Of a DNA stretch of 64,000 bases, positions 21,727-33,600 are shown piece after piece; positions within the stretch are counted from its first letter, which is position 1; every line of letters begins with the position of its first letter. The translations under genes were made by a program, and so were the position numbers. The notes under the pieces are model-generated. The model was not told where the DNA came from and searched no databases. It saw only the letters and a list, made by a program, of their open reading frames with translations. The stretch comes from Tetragonia tetragonoides. Lineage: Eukaryota; Streptophyta; Magnoliopsida; Caryophyllales; Aizoaceae. The stretch covers positions 35,446,501 through 35,510,500 of the forward strand of contig CM076148.1 of assembly GCA_038025085.1 (NCBI GenBank), in the 5' to 3' direction.

Positions 21727-23166
21727 ATGAATCTTTTATTTTGGAATATCAGAGGAGCAGGTAGCAAGGAGTTTCTTAATACTCTGAAAGACTTAATTCA
21801 AACTCACCGACCGCATGTTCTTGGTCTTGTGGGAACCTGGATCAGTGGCACCCACGCAGATCAAGTGCTCAACCGGATTGGCTATGATGGCCGATTACGA
21901 GTTGAAGCCCAAGGGTTTAGTAGTGGAATTAGGGGTGTAACCGAGTCGAGCCGACTCGGTGATCCCTCGGGCTCGGCTCGGTCAAAGCTCGGCTCGAGCT
22001 CGGCTCAAACCGAGCTTGAGCCGAGCCCGAGCCTACTATGGCTCGGCTCGGTCGGCTCAGTTGGCTCGATTTAGTTAAGTTTCCTCTCTATTCGATTGAA
22101 ACCATTAAATATTTTTAGAGATTTCTTATTTTTTAAGGGTTTTTTTTTTCATATGAGAACGTGCAAGGGATCATTATAGTCAAATACAATTGCAATTACT
22201 TTAGATCAAGTTTTTCTTATGCTTTTATTGATGAGTTTGAATTTGAACCGAGCCAAACCGAGCCACGAGCCTAAATCGAGCCGAGCCCGAGCTGATTTTT
22301 CCGGCTCGGCGAGCTTCAAGCCGAGCCCGAGCCATGCCAAAACAAACCGAGCCAAGCCCGAGCCATGCCTGGCTCGGGCTCGACTCGGCTCGTTTACACC
22401 CCTAGGTGGAATATGGTTACTTTGGCAAACTGCAGAGGTCACCATCACTCCTATAGCCAGACACACGCAATGCATCACTGTTGAAATTGCACGTACAAGT
22501 GAAGACCCTTGGATCCTCTCCGTTGTCTATGGTAGCCCCAATACTCAATCTCGAGAGGAACTATGGTCTCATCTCTCCAACTTTGCGGTAACCAATTCCA
22601 AGCCTTGGCTACTCGCTGGGAATTGGAACTAGACAAGATCCCTTGAGGAGCGCACTGGGAACTCGGCTGGAATGACACGTAGATGCCGTCGCTTCGACCG
22701 GTGGATTGATATGATGCAGTTAGTGGATTTGGGCTTCCTCGGCCCAAAATTCACTTGGAACCGAGGTAAAACACAGGAGACGAGATCAAGTGCACGACTG
22801 GATCGAGCTTTATGTGATATTGAGTGGAGGGAGAGATTCCCTGAAGCCACAGTTAAACACCTTGTAGCAAATAGATCAGACCATTGCCCAATATTAGTGG
22901 GAATTAATGGTTTCATGCCTATCAACCACAAAATTCGGCCATTCCGCTTCCAAGCTGCTTGGATGCTCCATGAGGATTTTCATAGCTTCCTAGAGGAAAA
23001 ATGGCCCAGAGGAGTTGCTCTGCCTACTCGCTTACCAAGAACCTACTTGTTTGGAACAAGGAAGTTTTTGGAAATCTTTTTAGTCACAAAAATAGAATTT
23101 GGGCTAGATTGGGGGGTGCTCAACGTCAACTTGCAGTACATACCACAACATGTCTACTTCGCTTAG
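21727..23166 (+). pseudogene. LINE ORF2 endonuclease, interrupted by a hAT element
   Basis: Starts at the ATG at 21727 with MNLLFWNIRGAGSKEFLNTL, the classic plant L1 ORF2 start. The hAT at 21930-22404 cuts it after VEAQGFSSGI, and the domain resumes at 22,405 (WLLWQTAEVTITPI). The catalytic Glu motif reads LVGTWISG (Glu replaced), and the GDFN position reads AGNWN followed by a stop at about 22,630. RSDHCPIL (Asp/His) remains. So even without the insertion two catalytic positions are lost. The linker to the RT continues to about 23,340 with frameshifts. Confidence 0.8.
21930..22404. mobile_element. Non-autonomous hAT element (475 bp)
   Basis: Ends TAGGGGTGTAACCGAG and, inverted, TAGGGGTGTAAACGAG. 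The 8-bp duplication is AGTGGAAT (21922-21929) and GGTGGAAT (22405-22412), one mismatch. The ends consist of GAGCCGAGC/GCTCGGCTC repeats. No transposase. Open frames over it are artefacts. Confidence 0.92.
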
Positions 23167-23495
23167 AGGCAGACCTTATGCAACAGCTTGATGATGTCCT
23201 TGAGCAAATCAATGTATCCTGGTTTCAAAAAGCTCGTAGTAATGCCATCTTAGATGGACATCGCAACTCCAAGTACTTTCATGCTAGTATTGTCGTGAGA
23301 AGGAAACGAAATCGCATTGAAACTTTGCAATCTCCTTAGGGCTCTTGGATTGAGGATTATGAGGAGCTGCGGAGTTTGGGTTCTTCAAAAAGTTATACAC
23401 TGATGACGAGCCACGAGAGGGTCCCTTTGATCTTCCACGGGGACGCTTTCCTGTTCTATCTAGCACGGATTTTAGTGCCCTTGCGCGAAAATTCT

Positions 23496-24840
23496 CAAGC
23501 GGGGAAGTGAAGGAGGCACTTGAATCTATGTACCCATTCAAAGCACCAGGAATGGATGGGTTCCAAGCTGTGTTTTATCAACAAAATTGGTCCCTTGTTG
23601 GCCAAGAAGTGAATGAGCTAGCACTGAACATTCTTAATGGGGCATCCTCTCCGGTGATCCTTAATGATACACTCATTGTGTTGATCCCTAAGGTCGATAA
23701 CCTAGAATGAGTGAATCAATTACGCCCCATATCTTTTTGCAACATCACCTTCAAAATTGTCACGAAGGCCATCGTTCATAGATTGTAATCGATCCTACCC
23801 AAGGTAATTGAACCATCTCAAACTAGCTTTGTTTCAGGGCGCCAATCTCTGATAATGTCATGATTGTGAAAGAAATGCTCCATTCAATGAGGCGTGATAA
23901 TAAAGTAGTGGGAATAATGGCCATTAAAATTGACCTTGAAAAGGCTTACGATCGTGTTCGTTGGTCCTTTGTGAGGGACACATTAATGGAGTTGAGCATA
24001 CCAATCTCGCTCATTGAGGTCATCATGGGTGTATTACCTCTACAAAGATGCGTTTTCTATGGAACGGATCGATGACGGATGAATTCACTCCAAGTAGAGG
24101 GGTATGACAAGGTGACCCTCTTTCACCCTACATCTTTGTCCTTTGTTTGTAGCGATTGACACATATTATCAATGAAGCAGTAGGTATGGGTGCTTGGAAA
24201 CCCTCTTGTGCTAGCGTGGGTGGACCCGAAATCTCCCACCTTTTTTTTCGTAGATGATTTGGTACTATTCGCGGAAGCCTCACTCGAGCATATGGAGGTT
24301 ATCAAATTTTGCTTTCACAAATTTTGTGACGCTTCTGGAGAGAGGGTGAATTTTGGGAAATCCTCTGTTTGTTTTTCGAAGGGTGACCCAAGCCTTGCTG
24401 AACAAATTGGTGCATCAGTTGGCATGGAAGTTTCGGAGGACTTGGGCTTCTACTTGGGCGTTCCCACGTCCAAAGGCCGAGTTACTCGAAATACCTACCA
24501 ACATGTAGTGGATCGCATTAGCTCGAGATTAGCTGGTTGGAAAACTAAATACTTATCCATGGCGGGCCGAGTTACTCTAGCCCAATCCACCATCTCAAGT
24601 GTGTCCTATTATTCGATGCAAACTGCTCTCCTACCCCGCTCAATTTGTAATGATATTGATAGGAAAACAAGGGCTTTTATTTGGGGAAGCACGGAGGATA
24701 AACGGCGTATGCATCTCGTCAATTGGCAGGCCATCACACAAACCCAAAACTGCAGGGGGATTAGGGTTACGCTCCATGCGTCAAGCGAACGCAACGTTTC
24801 TCACCAAACTGGGGTGGCGAACTCTAACCGAGCCAAATAG
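23496..24840 (+). pseudogene. LINE ORF2 reverse transcriptase
   Basis: RVT_1-type RT in several frames. Recognisable are KAPGMDGFQAVFYQQNW, LIPKV, LRPISFCN, FVSGRQ, IKIDLEKAYDRVRWSF (motif A Asp) and FFVDDLVLFAEA (motif C Asp pair, near 24,250). The RT thumb and post-RT region follow (FYLGVPTSKGRVTRNTY ... LAGWKTKYLSMAGRVTLAQS). Stops at about 23,708 and 23,787, a frameshift near 23,855, and a broken motif B around 24,070-24,200. The frame moves again near 24,755. Confidence 0.85.
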
Positions 24841-25747
24841 CATGTGGTCGCGTGTGGTTCTTAGCAAGTATTGTGCTGGAAGGTGTGATATTGATATGTT
24901 TCAGCCACATAAAAGCATGTCCAATACCTGGAAGGGAATCACGTCCTCCTCCTCGATCCTTCGTGCTGGCGTTAAGACGGTTATTGGGGATGGACGGAGC
25001 ACCTTTTTCTGGGTACATCACTGGGTGAGAGATCACCCATTCGAGAGTGAAGCTTTGCAGCCCATTAGTGATGAGTTACTTGGCAAAATTGTGAATGAGT
25101 ATTGGGATGGGGAGAGATGGTTATGGGATGAATTCTGACATATACTACCTCAAGAAACTCTCAATTTGATCACTGCCACTGAAGTTACCAACGCTCTAAA
25201 CGCCCACGACCGCCTCTCTTGGTGCAGAACAGGGTCATGCAATTTCTCAGTCCACTCTGCCTTCGATATTATTCGTACTGACATGGCTGGGGTTGAAGAT
25301 CCAAAAGGGAGACATGTTTGGAGGGTGGTTGCCCCTCAAAGAGTGCGTAACTTCCTTTGGCTCACGCTCCACGACAGCTTTCTCTCGAATGCGAATAGGG
25401 TACGCAGACACATTGCCACGGATGCATCATGCTCTAGCTGCGGTTGCTTCGAGGAGACGGACTTACATATACTTAGAGATTGTCCAAAAGCCAAAGAGGT
25501 ATGGTCTGCAATCTTACCTCATGACATCAAAGTGACCTTCTTTCAATCCTCGCTGATGGATTGGGTCGATAGCAACGTTAAGAGCAATGACAAGTGGGCC
25601 ACTGTGTTCGCAACGACGTTGTGGTGGCTTTGGCGTTGGCATAATACTCGGATACTTGGGGATATGAATGATATCCCGCAGAACAAGGGTCAGTTTGTCT
25701 TGGCAAGAGGCAAGGAGTATTTGGTGGCTGAATCCAAAAGAAGTTGA
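24760..25747 (+). pseudogene. LINE ORF2 C-terminal region with zf-RVT domain
   Basis: Continues the RT in a second frame (GGLGLRSMRQANATFLTKLGW ... VIGDGRSTFFWVHHWV) to a TGA at 25136-25138. It then resumes as a zf-RVT segment: FSVHSAFDII, HVWRVVAPQRVRNFLWLTLHD, and the Cys/His cluster CSSCGCFEETDLHILRDCPKAKEVW near 25,430-25,510. This region lies between RT and RNase H in plant L1 elements. Confidence 0.8.
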
Positions 25748-25777
25748 ATTTGTGTGGTGCTAAACGCAGCAGGGAAG

Positions 25778-26304
25778 AGACGTACATCCGTTGGACTTCA
25801 CCTGCAATCGAGTGGGTTAAGCTTAATACGGATGGAGCGGCCAAAGGGAACCCTGGGCATGCAGGTGGTGGTGGCATATTCAGGTCCGACAATGGCGCAT
25901 ACATTCGACCATATATAGCGAAGTTGGGGCATGGAACTGGACTTATGGCCGAGCTCATGGCCATTTTACATGGACTCCGCATGCTAGACGACGCATTCAG
26001 ATTACACAATTGGAGCTTGAATCTGACTCCGAGCTTGCGCTGGGTATGCTTCGAGCACCAACACCTAAATTTAGTCCGTACTTTTTTATAATTGAGCAAT
26101 GCAAGGAGATCATCCATACCACTCCTTGGAGGATCAACCTACGCCACGTTTCGCGAAGCGAATGTCGCAGCGGATTGGCTTGCGAACTATAGCTTCCAAG
26201 TACCTGAGGTTTTTGCAGAGTTTGAGGCCCCAATCCATAGCTTGATGCCAGTTCTTTTTGAAGACCTTGTTGGGTTTGCTAAACCCAGAATGATTAGTTT
26301 TTAG
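25778..26304 (+). pseudogene. LINE RNase H domain
   Basis: RNase HI-like: VKLNTDGAAKGNPGHAGGGG (first catalytic Asp), MAELMAILHGLRM (Glu) and ESDSELALGML (Asp, in a shifted frame near 26,020). After another frameshift comes REANVAADWLAN (near 26,155). It ends KPRMISF before a TAG at 26302-26304. At least two frameshifts. Confidence 0.85.
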
Positions 26305-26961
26305 CTAGTTTAGTTTATTTTTGCGTTTGGGCGTCCATCGCCTTCCATGTAACAAAAATAAAAATAAAATAACTTCCCACGAAATAACCCTAAAGTTCAA
26401 AACTTCTACATCCCGTATACAAAATAAGGAATGTCACATTAATGCCATCAAGTTGGTCAACTCTGAATAGTGAAATGACTATTTTGCCCTATATCTTAAT
26501 GCGGAAGAACCAAAATTTGAAATAACCGTTTGTTCAGCTACAGTGTTTGCGCAGAACAACACTAAACTTATAAAGTTGTGCACATGATACCTCTGAAATT
26601 TTATAATGTAATGAGTATTCTGTGAAAAAAAAAATACAAAAAATATAGAAAATTAAATAAAAAATATTTCAATTTTTTTTTCTTTTCAATTTTGGTTCTT
26701 TCGCATTAAGATATAGGGGCAAAATTGTCATTTTCCTATTCATAACTGACCAACTTGACGGTGTTAAGCTTCTGTTCCAAATTTGTATATGGAGTACAAA
26801 CGTTTTGAATTTTAGAGTTACTTCGTGCAAAGTTTAAAAGAAGTGGACATCCCATTCAAAAGTGCAAACTTTGATGGTACCCCATTAAATTTCCGTGAAG
26901 TTAAACATAAACAAACTAGAGTGAATTTAAGTAAAATTAGGTTGAATCAAACGGAGCCTTA

Positions 26962-27360
26962 GGCCCTGTTTTTTTCAACGGAATAGTGCGAACGATGAGG
27001 AACGGAACGGAACAGATTGGAATTGAATGGAACGGAGCGGAACAACACGACGCAGATAATTCAAAAAAATATGAGACAAAATAAAGTACAAAATACAGAA
27101 CAATACAGCACGAAACAGAATGAAATAGAACAGATTAAAACAGAACGAAACGAAATACAACATGCAAACTACGAACCTTAGTTCTTCCGAACCAAAAAAA
27201 TCAAGCCGTCCCTTACTCCTATTTAGCAACCCCCAAGCAAAAAAGTGAAAATAAAATAACTCGTCACTCGAAACTCCCAAGCCCAACCAAAGAGTCCAAC
27301 ACCCAAAGTGAAGTGAGTCCCAAATTCCAATCAATTGGCTTGTCTTTGCCACTCTCTTCT
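26962..27360. other. Intergenic, upstream of the oligoribonuclease gene
   Basis: Contains a purine-rich stretch with many GGAAC/GAACAGA words (about 26,997-27,165) and probably the promoter of the downstream gene. No clear TATA box was identified. It begins GGCCCTGTTTTTTTCAACGG, a MITE-like start without a matching end. Confidence 0.45.
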
Positions 27361-27500
27361 CCCTTCCACAACCACCGGACTTCTCTTTTCTCCGACCGGC
27401 GACCGGAACTTCGTGTTCGCTAACGTTAGGCTACTCGAGGAGAGAGAAAGAATCAATAATTACTCTCTCAGAATTCCTCATTTTCAGCATTAGTAGCCAG
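27361..27500 (+). other. Probable 5' UTR exon of the oligoribonuclease gene
   Basis: CT-rich leader (ACTTCTCTTTTCTCC) that ends in GTAGCCAG followed by a GTACAAG donor at 27501. The next acceptor is probably CAG at 27611-27613. The transcription start is a guess. Confidence 0.5.
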
Positions 27501-27665
27501 GTACAAGTCAATTGGCACTTTACTCTAGCACTTCTTGTTTTAATTTTTGATGCAAAGTTCATTTTATGTTCTTGTTAACTCATATGCAATCTTGTAATGT
27601 ATCTGTGAACCAGTTCATAAAACAAGAATTCATATCTGGGAGAATTTGAAGAAACATAAAAGAAA

Positions 27666-30600
27666 ATGGACAGCTTTTCAAATGCTTTCTCAGTCTTGGC
27701 ACTCGAGGATGGTGAAGAGCCCTCTTCTACTAGTGGTTCAGGTATTTCATTTCTTCAATTCGTTCTTGTTTAATGTCCAACTGCATGAATTTGTTTTGGG
27801 TTTCTTTTTGATTAGCAAATGTTGAATTTTTTTTGTTGAATTTGGTATTTTTGGGTCAGAATTGGGTTTGTTTCAGAGGGTATATGTGGGCAATTTGAAA
27901 GATGTTAGCTTGTTTTAGTATTAGAAAGTTGTAAAAGAAGTGAACCCATGATTCTTGATTTTGCATGAAAGTTTGAAAATTGGGGTTTAGGATCTCTGTG
28001 AAAGAAAATGTTCCATTTGGGTTTAGGGTTTTAGATTATGTTACTTGTAGCACAGTATGTTGGAAATAGATGCATGACTTGTGTGTTTAGCGAGATTATG
28101 CATTTTTATCATTTAGATGTATCTTGTCAACTCTCAAGTCCTGTTGGGTCTGAAATTATGTATGAGGACTACTTGATCAGTATCTTCATATGTTGAATAG
28201 CCGTTCAGTTTGACTGGAGAACTGATTAAAATGCATCTTGGATGCTTCTTGAAGCTTAGCTACTTAATTCATTCAAGTTGAAAATTCTGCTGTAAAGAGA
28301 TAGGAGGGTTTGGTGTATGGAGAGCAAGGCCATCTGGGTGGCCTTGACAAAAGGCCAAATTTCCTGAAAAGGAAGAAACTGGGGAAGTGTGAAGGAAAAG
28401 GAAAAGAGGATTATCGATCTTGCTCAATGGCCATAATAGCCTTCTGTTGGTGGAAGTTGGAAAGAATCCTAAGTAAATAGGTATGGAAGCTATAATTATA
28501 AACCAAAATAAATCTATGGAAGCATTGGTTATACATTTCTGTTAGTCTCGACTCTAGGAATTTTTTTTGCTGTATACTTCCACAGTATTTCATTTCATTT
28601 ATTCGTTCTTGTTTATTGTCCAACGGTATGATTTTGTTTTGGGTTGGGTTCTTTTTGATTAGCAAGTGTTGCAATCTTTTTGTTGAGTTTGGTATTTTTG
28701 GGTCAGAATTGGGTTTGTTTCAGAGGGTATATGTGGGCAATTTAAAAAATTAGCTTGGTTTAGTATGAGAAAGTTGTAAAAGAAGTGAACCCAGGATTCT
28801 TTTTTTTGCTATGCAAGTGAACCCGGGGTTCTTGATTTTGCATGAAAGTTAGAAATTTGGAGTTTTGGGATCTCTGTGAAAGAAAATGTTTCATTTGGGT
28901 TTAGGCCTTTAGGGTTTGAGATTATGTCACTTGTAGCACATGTATTGGAAGTAGGTGGATGACTTGTCTTCTTAGTGATTATAGTTCTTCTTGCTGATTT
29001 TGCAATTTATCATTTGAATGTATCTTGTCAACTATCAAGTCCTGTTAACTGTGAAATTATGTATGAAGTCTACTTGATCAGTATCTCCACTTGTTGAATC
29101 GCCGTTCCCTTTGACTGGAGAACTGATCATAATGCATCTTGGATGCTTCGTTAAGCTTGGCTACTTGGAGAACTGCTCATAATTCTTTCAAGTTGAAAAT
29201 TTTGCATCCTGGAGAACTGATCATAATTATGCATCTTGGAGAACTGATCATAATTATTTCAACTTGAAATTTTGCTTTTGGGAAATAGGGGGTTTGGTGA
29301 ACCGAGAGCAAGGCCATCTCGGTGGCCTTGACAAATGCCCAAATTCTAAAAAGAAAGAAACTGGGAAACTAAGAGGGAAAAGGAAAAGAGGATTAAATAT
29401 TTTGCTCAAAGGTCATAATAGCCTTCTGTTGGTGGAAGTGGCAAAAGAATCCTAAGTAAACAGGTGTGGAAGCTATTATTGCAAATCACAATTGAGTCTA
29501 TGGAAGCATTGGTTATACATTTCTATTAGTCTCGACTCTAGGGATAATTTTTTTGGCTATATACTTCCACTCCAGAAATTTCCTGAGAACTCTTTATAAT
29601 GTGGTAGCCTTCTGCTAGTTTCTTTCAGCAAGATGTATGACACTCATCCTGTAAATACTTTTCCCACTTTCGTGTTGTGTTGTATCGCACTCTCTATTTG
29701 ATTGTCTCTCCTTCTCGACCTCTCCTTCTCTATTCTTATGCTTTAACTGCTATTGGCCACTAGAACCTCTTGATTACATTTCTCATCCCTGCTTCATCTT
29801 TTTTCCTTTGGTACTAGGAAGATGCTAAATCAAAACTCATTAAAACACAGTTCTTTTGATTACAGTTGCAAGACAAGGATCTGTCTTATAAAATAAGGTC
29901 AAAAATATTCATTGCAGTTGACGTGATCCATAATACATCATATTGATGGCTACAGAATTTATTTGTAAAGATTATACTGCTGCTAAGCATATTCGAGTTG
30001 TCATAGACTATACCCTGTTAGGCAATCTCTTGATGATTAACTATTTCTGATGCAGGGGAGAGTGTGAATAATGGTAAAAGCTCAAGTGGCATGCTCGTCA
30101 CTGAAAATGGGAATGACAAAGAACCAAAATATGGTGTTCTCTCAACAGAGTACAAGTTACCCCTTGTTTGGATTGACCTAGAAATGACGGGTAAGTTGGC
30201 ATGGTAAAAATCTGATGGTGACACATGGTGACTGTATTTTCATTGTTTATCTACTCTTTTGTGCCCTTAAATTAAACTTCAATCACCCAACATGGGAAAA
30301 CCTGCTCCTTGAATGCATGGATTTGAAGGGATATCACGACTGTCTATATTTATATATCTTTTTCCTCAATTTGTATCATACTCCATGCACTACATGTCGT
30401 CATGTCTACATGCAGTTTGTATTCTAAGAAAAAGGCATGTATCAGAACAAGAAAATATAGTGATGTTTCTTTTAGCGTTAAATTGGACCTGAGCTAATTT
30501 AGTGATCACTACAAGAACCTCAACTTTTGTGTTACTTGAGCTTAAGGACCTCAGCTTTTCACTTAAGTTTAAGCCTTAAGAAAGTTTATACAGTTCTAAA

Positions 30601-33600
30601 CGGACAAATTTTACATATGTCTACCAATTATCATTAAATACTCTGAAATACAACATAAAAAAAAGGAGATAGAATATATACTGTTGTATTCCTTATTACC
30701 ACAGGAAAAAAAAAACCCTTCCTTCTCCTAACTTAAACATCTTGTCGCATCAGATCTGGGGCAGAGGGGGGAAGAAGTAGCTAGTCAGTTGCATACTTGC
30801 ATGGTGCTGCCTTTTTTTTTTCTTCTTCTTTTTATTTATTTATTTAAATTTTAAATTTTAAAATTTAAATTTATAATGTTTGTTTTATTTTAGAGAACAT
30901 GGGAGCTTTTCAGTCAATACATTGTATGAGTGTAGTGCTTACAGTTTCATCATCTATGAGTGTAGTGCAATTAGCATCTATAAAAGGCCTAGCTATTGAT
31001 TGGAAACCTAAGAACAAATTTACATTCGCAATCTCATGCTGATTCTTTTTAGCCCTCCCATATATTTCTCAGATCCCACACATACCAAATTTATAACCTT
31101 CCAACTTTCTGAGAGATGTAGCCCAAGCATGGTTAACACAGATGAACAGCTTCCTTAGCAATTAGCATTCCTCTTGAAACTGCCCTTCCACTCTCTCTGT
31201 TACCAAGTAGATCTTACTTCTCTAGCAATCTGTAATATATGGGAATGTGTAGTGCTTCCATCTACAGAGTTATAGCTTTAAGAAGTTCACTGTTCCTGTT
31301 ACCTTCTGGATAATCACAGCTTAAAAAACTTCACAATTTCTTTCACATAGGACTTTGTTTAGGTGAATGTCTCATGGATATTGCCGTTACTTTTGTGGGT
31401 TCCGTACATGTTTATAAGTATTCTAAATGTAGCTTTCTGAGGAGAAGATCAAATAATTGAACATATTCAGATCCCGCAGCTCAGGCATGGTTTAAGTCTA
31501 GCCATGTTATCTCTATCTAGAACGTGTATCTAGTACAATGCTGAGTTTGTGAATCAATAGCTGATGATTCATTAGAACAAATTGAGCATGTATACTATAC
31601 AATGATTCCTGGTCTTTAATTTTTTCGTCTTTGCTTTTGTGCAGGTTTAAACATTGAAGTTGATCGAATAATAGAAATTGCTTGTATAATTACAGATGGC
31701 AATTTGTCTAAATCTGTAGAGGTGAGACCAAATTACTTCTAAGCGCTTCACTTGTGAATTCTTGCGCTTGGCCAATATACGAGCTATAATTTTCCTGCTG
31801 GTTGTAGCCTTTTGTTGCATTTTCTTTATAACAATAAGTGAATAGATTTTTGTGCTTTTGTTTGTGAGAAATCAGAATTTTATGCAATGGAAGCGATGAG
31901 TGCAGTTCCTAAAAAGGACAAATCATTTGTATATATCTTATTTACCTCGGTAGGCACTAGGCAGTTCCTCTTTGGACAATTAGCAAGTTTCAGAAAGCAT
32001 GCTTTGTGTAGATTTGTTTAACCCTTTCCCACTTTCTTCTCCTGTCATGTTTGTGTCTTTCTATTTGTATTGTCGCCATGATTGTTGACTGGAATTTCCC
32101 CTTTTCATGCACATGCGCATTTGTTGATAGTGATTTTACTAAACAAATAGGTATACTTTTACTAAACTGGTTGTCAGAGTTTTGATGAGATGTTCTCTCT
32201 GCTCATTATTCTATGTCTAGGGCCCAGATTTGGTTATCCACCAATCAAAGGAATGTATGGACAAGATGGGTAAATGGTGTCAAGATCATCATGGAGCTAG
32301 TGGTAAGTATTGTACATCATTGTGGTCTATTTTATATGCTAACTTAATGCATTAAGGTGGGCTTTGGTTGAGGTTTAAAAAGGATTCGGCTGTAAGTTTT
32401 GAGTGAGTCAGCCCCATTCCGGTTGTTTGTTTCGTATTTTCACAATTTCATACCCGTTCTCAAAAACTGGCTACGTTTTGGTTTATCATTCCCTACCTCC
32501 ACCTTTGGTTTGAGCTTCCGGTATCAGGTATAGGTCTTGTACTCTTGTACTTCATTTTCATTTTCATTTTCTCCCCCCCACCCCTGTTTTTCATCTCGCC
32601 CTTTCCATCCCAACCTCCACAACCACCTACCTTCATATTTGCCACCATATTGCAAATCACCGCCACAACCCACCCAACCCCAGGCCCCAACTGCTACAAT
32701 CTGTTCACGATATTGTTCCTAGATCTCGAATCTTAGTGGGTGAATATAATAGAAAAGGAGAAGCGAAGATGCTGATGAACATAATGATGGAGATGTGGGA
32801 AGAAGATGGTTTGGTAGGTCCTAATGGCGCCTTGCTTGGCCGGTGATGGTAGTAGATTGGTGATGGTGACAAAGGAAGTGAACTCTTAGCTGCACATGTT
32901 TGATTGATGGAGAAGAGAAAAATGGGGGTCGGCCAGTGGATGCGTGGCAGGTCGTTGGGTGAGGGTTTACTTAGCAGTGATCTAAATTTCTTTATCAAAT
33001 GACACTAATATAAACTTAAGAAAGTGAGTAAATAGAAAAATCTTTATAAATATGCAACCAAACAATAAACATCAGGAATTGTTTTCCTAGTCCATAAGAC
33101 CATACATCTCTGGTTTCAATCCGATTCCTAGTTTTGAACCAAACGCACCTAAAATGTAAGGGTGTGAATGAGCCGGTACATTTGCTAGCAACTCACAAAC
33201 ATGCTCGATCAAAGGTCTTTCGTTGATAACGAGCCGAGCTTGAGCAAGATTTTGAAGCTTGTTCAATAAATGAGCTGAGCACGAGCATGAGCAGGGCAGT
33301 TGCTCGGGTCGTTTATGATAAAAATCTGAATACCTATGGTTCTATGTAGGTATATGTTATATGTATCTTTTTTTCTCTCTGTTTTATTCATGGTTGCCGT
33401 TCTTTCTTTTTTTTTCTTTTTTTTTTCCTTTCCGAATTGGTAAATAGTAAAACTTCGATAGCTAATTTGTATATTGTTATATGAAAAACAATTAAAGAAC
33501 AAGAAGTAACAAAAAGAAAAGAAAAGAACGCTTAGATGGATTGGATATAGAAGAAGGTTGATGAGAAAAAGAAAAAAAGAATGAAAGTGAAGCTTAGGAA

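Larger units (their letters stand above)
19647..26371 (+). mobile_element. L1-type LINE, full length with target-site duplication, decayed
   Basis: Plus-strand LINE flanked by a 16-bp target-site duplication, ACTTTCCACGAAATAA (19631-19646) and ACTTCCCACGAAATAA (26372-26387), one mismatch. It ends in an A-rich tail (AACAAAAATAAAAATAAAAT). Order: ORF1 (DUF4283 and zinc knuckle), ORF2 endonuclease, reverse transcriptase, zf-RVT, RNase H. Many stops and frameshifts. A 475-bp hAT interrupts the endonuclease. It differs from the LINE at 1-6140 in zinc-knuckle and RT sequence. Confidence 0.95.
19571..26898. mobile_element. Foldback/MULE-like element split by a LINE
   Basis: Inverted ends TAAATTTCATGGGGTACC and, inverted, GGAAATTTAATGGGGTACC, continuing through AAAGTTTGCACTTTT and TTTTAAACTTT. 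After the LINE the left arm resumes at 26,388 and can be followed to about 26,520 (TTTTGCCCTATATCTTAATG, matched inverted near 26,700). Without the LINE the element is about 590 bp. Its target-site duplication is not clear. Confidence 0.75.
19379..26958. mobile_element. Tourist-type MITE, outer shell of a four-level nest
   Basis: Perfect 16-bp inverted ends GGCTCCGTTTGATTCA at 19379 and complementary at 26943-26958, with TTA duplications at 19376-19378 and 26959-26961. Family sequence occupies 19379-19570 and about 26,899-26,958. Everything between is later insertion. Confidence 0.85.

Noticed and set aside
22206..22632. Open frames rich in Arg, Ala and Pro in the LINE endonuclease
   Set aside because: They cross the GAGCCGAGC repeats of the 475-bp hAT; only the part after 22,405 is LINE sequence.
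26962..27200. MITE-like start GGCCCTGTTTTTTTCAACGG
   Set aside because: No matching inverted end was found; left as intergenic.
32537..32736. Pro/Ser-rich open frames within the ORN intron
   Set aside because: Low-complexity C-rich DNA inside the Harbinger-like MITE; both overlapping frames are composition artefacts.
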